Assembly: GCA_964501725.1 (NCBI GenBank)
Contig: CAZCTO010000005.1
Coordinates: 62,001-126,000, forward strand
Length of the DNA: 64,000 bases
Source: CAZCTO01 sp964501725
GTDB lineage: Bacteria; Bacillota; Clostridia; Saccharofermentanales; Saccharofermentanaceae
Direction of reading: 5' to 3'
In this document: positions 60,379 to 64,000 of the stretch, piece by piece
Layout: every line of letters begins with the position of its first letter
Numbering within the stretch: the first letter of the stretch is position 1
The notes under the pieces: generated by a model
The model's database searches: none
What the model was told of the DNA's origin: nothing
The model's input: the letters and a program-made list of their open reading frames with translations, nothing else
Position numbers and translations under genes: made by a program

Positions 60379-61476
60379 TTACGCTACGGGTGAATAATCG
60401 GGCTGATAGTTCTCGCCGTCGTCAGTCAACCGAGTCGACTTCCCGCCGTCAGTATCGACAGTAAATATTTGAAAAGAGTCTCCCTTTTTTGAGACGTATA
60501 CGATGTGATCTCCGTTCGGCGACAAAGCAACCCGTTGTTCTCCGTCTACCTCCTCTTCAACATCCGCAATGATCTTTTCACCGTTTCCGTCCACCGTCAT
60601 GGAGGCAATCGAATACTCCCCCCGTGTGTAGGTACCCTGTGCAAAGAAAAAGGTTTCTCCGTCGGATGAGAAGAACGGCGTGAAATACGCGAATTTTTTG
60701 ATCCTGTCCGGATCAGAGATTAGAAGAGGATCACCTCCATCGGTCGGAATAACATAGACGCCACTCTCTTTGTAAATTACTGTAGCGTCCTGTCTACACT
60801 GGAAAATGATGTAATCCCCTTCCGGCGAGTAGTCAAAAAAGCCTAAAAATCCGCTTTTTACCTCCTCGCCCGTATCATAATCAGTATAAGTAGTATCCAA
60901 CTCCGCGACTAATTTCTTTTGGGAACTTCCGTTGCTGTTGATTTCAAAAAGGTCCCAGTTCTGCATCTGATCCATTTTCTCGAGGAATGCAATCCGGGTA
61001 CCGTCCTTGGAAAGGGCGAATCGAATCGCTACCTCCGCCTCGACCAAACATTTTTTTCCGGTTCCGTCTATTTCAATTTGATATATACCGTCATCGGTTG
61101 CGTAGTATATCTCTTTGCCGCTCGTCGAAAAAACAGGATTAGTGCCTTTGATCTTGAGGTCTTTACGCTTTTTACCGTTAATATTCATGATGCTGAGCGG
61201 ACTAACGCCATACTGATCATAATCGGTGGCAAAAAGGATCTTCTGCCCGTCTGGCGAAATGATCGGACAGGCCTCATCCACATTCTTGGTAAAAGTCAGA
61301 CGCGTCTGATCCGACCCATCCGTGTTCATAATATAAATCTCGGGATTCCCGTCCCGGGTCGAAATAAAAACGATTTTGCCGGCAGCACTGATTTTTTTAG
61401 AACACCCCGCCAAAGAAGCTGAACAAATCACAATAAAAAGAACAACACATAATACTCTTCCGACTTGCCGCGACAT
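60379..61476 (-). CDS. TolB-like beta-propeller lipoprotein
   Basis: 365 residues. Signal peptide with lipobox LAGCS, then repeats of the TolB/WD40-like PD40 motif: ISPDGQKILFATD, FSTSGKEIYYATD, LSKDGTRIAFLE, YSPEGDYIIFQC, LSPNGDHIVYVS and similar, enough for a six-bladed propeller. The N-terminal KIVFISTRDGNPEIYIMNTDGSDQTRLT is a full PD40 unit. The start at MSRQVGRV has GGGGAGG 8 bases upstream. Anchored outside the membrane; such propellers bind proteins or sense ligands. A paralogue lies at 63313-64000. Confidence 0.9.
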   Translation of the reverse strand: MSRQVGRVLCVVLFIVICSASLAGCSKKISAAGKIVFISTRDGNPEIYIMNTDGSDQTRLTFTKNVDEACPIISPDGQKILFATDYDQYGVSPLSIMNINGKKRKDLKIKGTNPVFSTSGKEIYYATDDGIYQIEIDGTGKKCLVEAEVAIRFALSKDGTRIAFLEKMDQMQNWDLFEINSNGSSQKKLVAELDTTYTDYDTGEEVKSGFLGFFDYSPEGDYIIFQCRQDATVIYKESGVYVIPTDGGDPLLISDPDRIKKFAYFTPFFSSDGETFFFAQGTYTRGEYSIASMTVDGNGEKIIADVEEEVDGEQRVALSPNGDHIVYVSKKGDSFQIFTVDTDGGKSTRLTDDGENYQPDYSPVA

Positions 61477-61710
61477 CAGCACGCCCTCCCCAATTATGTA
61501 AAATGGCATGTAATCCAATATATCTGATGCTATCCGTGTATAACGATTTTTATTATATCATGTTCCTGTTTGGCTAACATCAGCGTTTCAGCCGGTCAAG
61601 GGGATTTCAACGCAAACCGATACACAACGTTCATTGGTATTTTATAACTAATTTATAGTACAATTCCGGTAATGAGTGCGCGAAAAAGTGTCGCCGAAAG
61701 GATGAATTCG

Positions 61711-63147
61711 ATGGTAAAAAGAGCTTTAGCCCTGCTGATTATTTTCTCGCTTCTTCTGACTCTTCCTCTGTCCGGCTGTTTCAGGACTAAATCGCGAATC
61801 ATTTCCGCGGGAATCTTTTTCAAATGTCCGAATTTGGAGACTCGAATCCGCAGCATCCTGAAAATATCTTCCGGTGTGATCGAAAAGAAGGACGTGATAG
61901 ACGTCACTTCTCTTGATCTGAGCGAGGCCTCGATTACCGATCTCTCCGGACTTGAATATTTTGAGAGTCTGGAGATCCTGGACTTGACGGATAACGAGGT
62001 CAAGGATATCTCTTCTCTGTCCGGCCTAAAGAATCTGGTGAGTCTGAAGCTGGACAAAAACTCCGTCGAAGATATATCGCCGCTTTCAGAACTCACGAAC
62101 TTGAAAGGACTCTACCTATTCGGAAATCCGATTCTGGATATTTCGCCGCTTGAAAAACTCATCAATCTGGAGGAATTGATCTTGCCCTCTATTCCGAACC
62201 TGGACATTTCACCGCTCGCGAATCTCTCCCGCCTTACTTCTCTTCTCGCAATAGATTGTGGGATCAGTGATCTGTCACCGCTTACAGAACTCAGAAGTCT
62301 TGAAAGCCTCAGCCTTTTTAATAACGATATCAGCGATATATCGCCGCTTACGAATATGACGGGTTTATGGTACTTGGATCTGTCGGAAAAGGAACTTGAG
62401 GATATTTCGCCTTTGGCGAACCTTGAGAAATGCACAAATCTGATACTCTACAGAAACAGAATCAAAGACATCGCCCCGTTAACCGGACTTACCAAACTTG
62501 ATTATCTTGTCTTGTCTTATAATGAGATTCGTGACATTTCTCCTTTAGCGGATCTCACGGAGCTAACCCAGCTGTTTTTGGAATATAACAAGGTGGAGGA
62601 TATTTCCGCTCTCGCCTCACTCACCAAAATGACAAGATTAATGCTTTACGGGAATCAAATCCGTGACATTTCCGCGCTTTCGGGGCTCAAAAATCTTTGG
62701 CGTCTGCTGTTGAACGAAAATTTGATTTCGGACATCAGTCCTTTATCCGGATTGTTAAGTCTTGAGCAGTTGACGCTGAACGATAATCAAATTGCCGACA
62801 TATCACCGCTTGGCAGCCTGACAAATATCGTCAATTTGAATATAGCGACAAACAATATCAGCGACATTTCGCCACTCGCAACCCTTTCCAATCTGGAGCG
62901 CGTTGACATGCAGAACAACAGCATCAGCGACGTATCTCCGCTTAAAGGTCTGACAAATCTGGTCGCAGTGTACCTCGAAAACAATCAGGTCAGCGACATC
63001 TCCCCCCTGTCGGGATTGAGTAACCTTGAAGAATTACTGCTATCCGATAACCCGGTTAACTCATCCGAAACCCCGGGCGCGATCCATAAATCGGACTTGG
63101 ACTTTGAGGTCAACGGCACGCCCTTCGAGGTGTGGGTCACAGAATAA
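61711..63147 (+). CDS. Leucine-rich-repeat lipoprotein, internalin-like
   Basis: 478 residues. Signal peptide with lipobox LSGCF, a short cap (ISAGIFFKCPNLETRIRSILK), then 17 units of the 22-residue internalin-type repeat, each ending in DISPL or a variant (DLSGL, DIAPL, DVSPL, DISAL). The regular pattern L-x-x-L-x-L-x-x-N-x-I-x-D-I-S-P-L gives a curved binding surface. The C-terminal tail is short with no LPxTG, so the lipid anchor holds it. The ATG has AAAGG 8 bases upstream. Internalin-type LRRs usually bind proteins; the partner is unknown. Confidence 0.93.
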   Translation: MVKRALALLIIFSLLLTLPLSGCFRTKSRIISAGIFFKCPNLETRIRSILKISSGVIEKKDVIDVTSLDLSEASITDLSGLEYFESLEILDLTDNEVKDISSLSGLKNLVSLKLDKNSVEDISPLSELTNLKGLYLFGNPILDISPLEKLINLEELILPSIPNLDISPLANLSRLTSLLAIDCGISDLSPLTELRSLESLSLFNNDISDISPLTNMTGLWYLDLSEKELEDISPLANLEKCTNLILYRNRIKDIAPLTGLTKLDYLVLSYNEIRDISPLADLTELTQLFLEYNKVEDISALASLTKMTRLMLYGNQIRDISALSGLKNLWRLLLNENLISDISPLSGLLSLEQLTLNDNQIADISPLGSLTNIVNLNIATNNISDISPLATLSNLERVDMQNNSISDVSPLKGLTNLVAVYLENNQVSDISPLSGLSNLEELLLSDNPVNSSETPGAIHKSDLDFEVNGTPFEVWVTE

Positions 63148-63312
63148 TGCGAAGGGTCCATATATGATAGCGGCCGCAAACCCTCTTTATGCTACGGGCA
63201 TTTTTCTAAGACCGCTACTCCGGGGAAGAAATAAGCTCAGTCCGGCCTGTAGACCCGTCAAAGCCTATCGTCAATGACCTGCCGTCGCGAAAGACGAGTG
63301 TTTTTGATTATT

Positions 63313-64000
63313 TTACGATGGCAACAACGGTGAGAAGACTGCACGAGTGCTGAAACCATCGCTGTCAACATCTCTTTTCACCAGCTGGGTACGTCCGGTG
63401 CCGTCGATATTCATTACAAAAACCTCAGGGAAATCGCCCACTTGGTCAGGGGAATCGTTCACTTGGTCAGTGAAAACAATCCGTGTGCCGTCCGGTGAAA
63501 AGGACGGAAAATAGCGGGTTAATTTAGGTTCCGTAAGGGCTTTGATATCACTGCCGTCTATGTTCATGATATAGATCGAATCCGTCGCAAACATTATTTT
63601 TGTACCATCCGGGGATATGACCGGCACCGGGAAATCAGGAAATGACACGCTTTCCGTACCGTCCCACAAAATGGACGGCACAGAAAAATCAGACCCGGGT
63701 AAGGTTTCAACCAGGCATTGGCCATTTTGTCCGTCAATATCAATGACGAAGATCGATAAATTAGTTGCGTAGTATATTTTCTTCCCGTCCGGTGAAAAAC
63801 AAGGATTAAAGCCGTCCCCGAGTTTCTTTAGATTCGATCCGTCAATATCCGCCAGATAAACTGAAAAGGTATCGTCTTCGTGATTCGAGCTGAATGCGAT
63901 TTGCTTACCATCCGGAGAGATGTCAAAAACTGTGTAATCGATATAGAAAAAACCGGGCGAGATGGTTTTGGGATCGGTTCCGTCGACGTTAACGGACATA
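63313..64000 (-). CDS. TolB-like beta-propeller protein, 5' end outside window
   Basis: The frame is open to the right edge, so the N-terminus and any lipobox are missing; 228 residues are seen. PD40 repeats are clear: ISPDGKQIAFSS, FSPDGKKIYYAT, ISPDGTKIMFAT, FSPDGTRIVFTD, with YIMNIDGSDIKALTEP and VFVMNIDGTGRTQLV between them. It is a paralogue of the gene at 60379-61476, with the LRR gene lying between them on the other strand. Confidence 0.88.
   Translation of the reverse strand, partial: MSVNVDGTDPKTISPGFFYIDYTVFDISPDGKQIAFSSNHEDDTFSVYLADIDGSNLKKLGDGFNPCFSPDGKKIYYATNLSIFVIDIDGQNGQCLVETLPGSDFSVPSILWDGTESVSFPDFPVPVISPDGTKIMFATDSIYIMNIDGSDIKALTEPKLTRYFPSFSPDGTRIVFTDQVNDSPDQVGDFPEVFVMNIDGTGRTQLVKRDVDSDGFSTRAVFSPLLPS

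Noticed and set aside
61653..63179. Several minus-strand open frames opposite the LRR gene
   Set aside because: They are mirror images of the LRR codon pattern (recurring GEISS-type peptides) and lack start signals.

Overview
The window looks like the chromosome of a low- to mid-GC, monoderm Bacillota/Clostridia bacterium. Evidence: strong GGAGG-type ribosome binding sites before most genes, several TTG/GTG starts, a Gram-positive-type SOS box before dinB, a protein with a Spo0A-type DNA-binding domain, a 7TMR-DISM sensor kinase, many lipobox signal peptides, and paired DUF2975/XRE genes. No rRNA, tRNA, CRISPR array, phage gene or transposase was recognised. Species cannot be fixed from the sequence.

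Layout. 1-2.0 kb: the end of an NlpC/P60 cell-wall hydrolase, a double-CDGSH iron-sulfur protein and a methyltransferase. 2.0-10.1 kb (all minus): an FtsX-type ABC exporter, a two-component system, a heliorhodopsin (retinal-binding photoreceptor-like protein) and, behind a terminator, a sodium/proline symporter. 10.3-20.7 kb: a degenerate J-domain/TPR protein with C-terminal 12-residue repeats and a 2,834-residue cyclic beta-1,2-glucan synthase. 20.9-33 kb: small accessory and stress genes, including DUF4173/XRE/DUF2975, SUKH, a lone E2-like acyltransferase, a membrane J-protein, TetR with a palindromic operator, zinc ribbon, VWA, macro domain, GNAT, a serine hydrolase and a lipoprotein. 33-35.3 kb: a cytidylate-kinase-like/nuclease-fold protein overlapping a phosphoribosyltransferase with altered active-site residues, then a large structured non-coding RNA candidate on the opposite strand. 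35.5-44.8 kb: MscS channel, ABC-2 exporter operon, a repeat-bearing gap, radical SAM and PfkB genes, and SOS-controlled dinB. 45-49.6 kb: a second two-component system, DUF1858, HU and the Spo0A-like regulator. 49.7-59.8 kb: housekeeping genes (5-FTHF cyclo-ligase, ligA, YdbC-like), a metallophosphoesterase, a polar amino-acid ABC transporter and glycogen phosphorylase. 60-64 kb: a surface-lipoprotein cluster of two TolB-like propellers flanking a 17-repeat leucine-rich-repeat lipoprotein.

The two observations most worth following are (i) the heliorhodopsin gene, which retains the Schiff-base lysine and counterion glutamate and lies directly behind a sensor kinase/response regulator and an ABC exporter, and (ii) a roughly 435-nt RNA with its own promoter, complementary 5' and 3' ends and a terminator, which matches no RNA family I can recall. 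A third is the nucleotide-kinase-like/nuclease-fold plus altered phosphoribosyltransferase pair next to that RNA.
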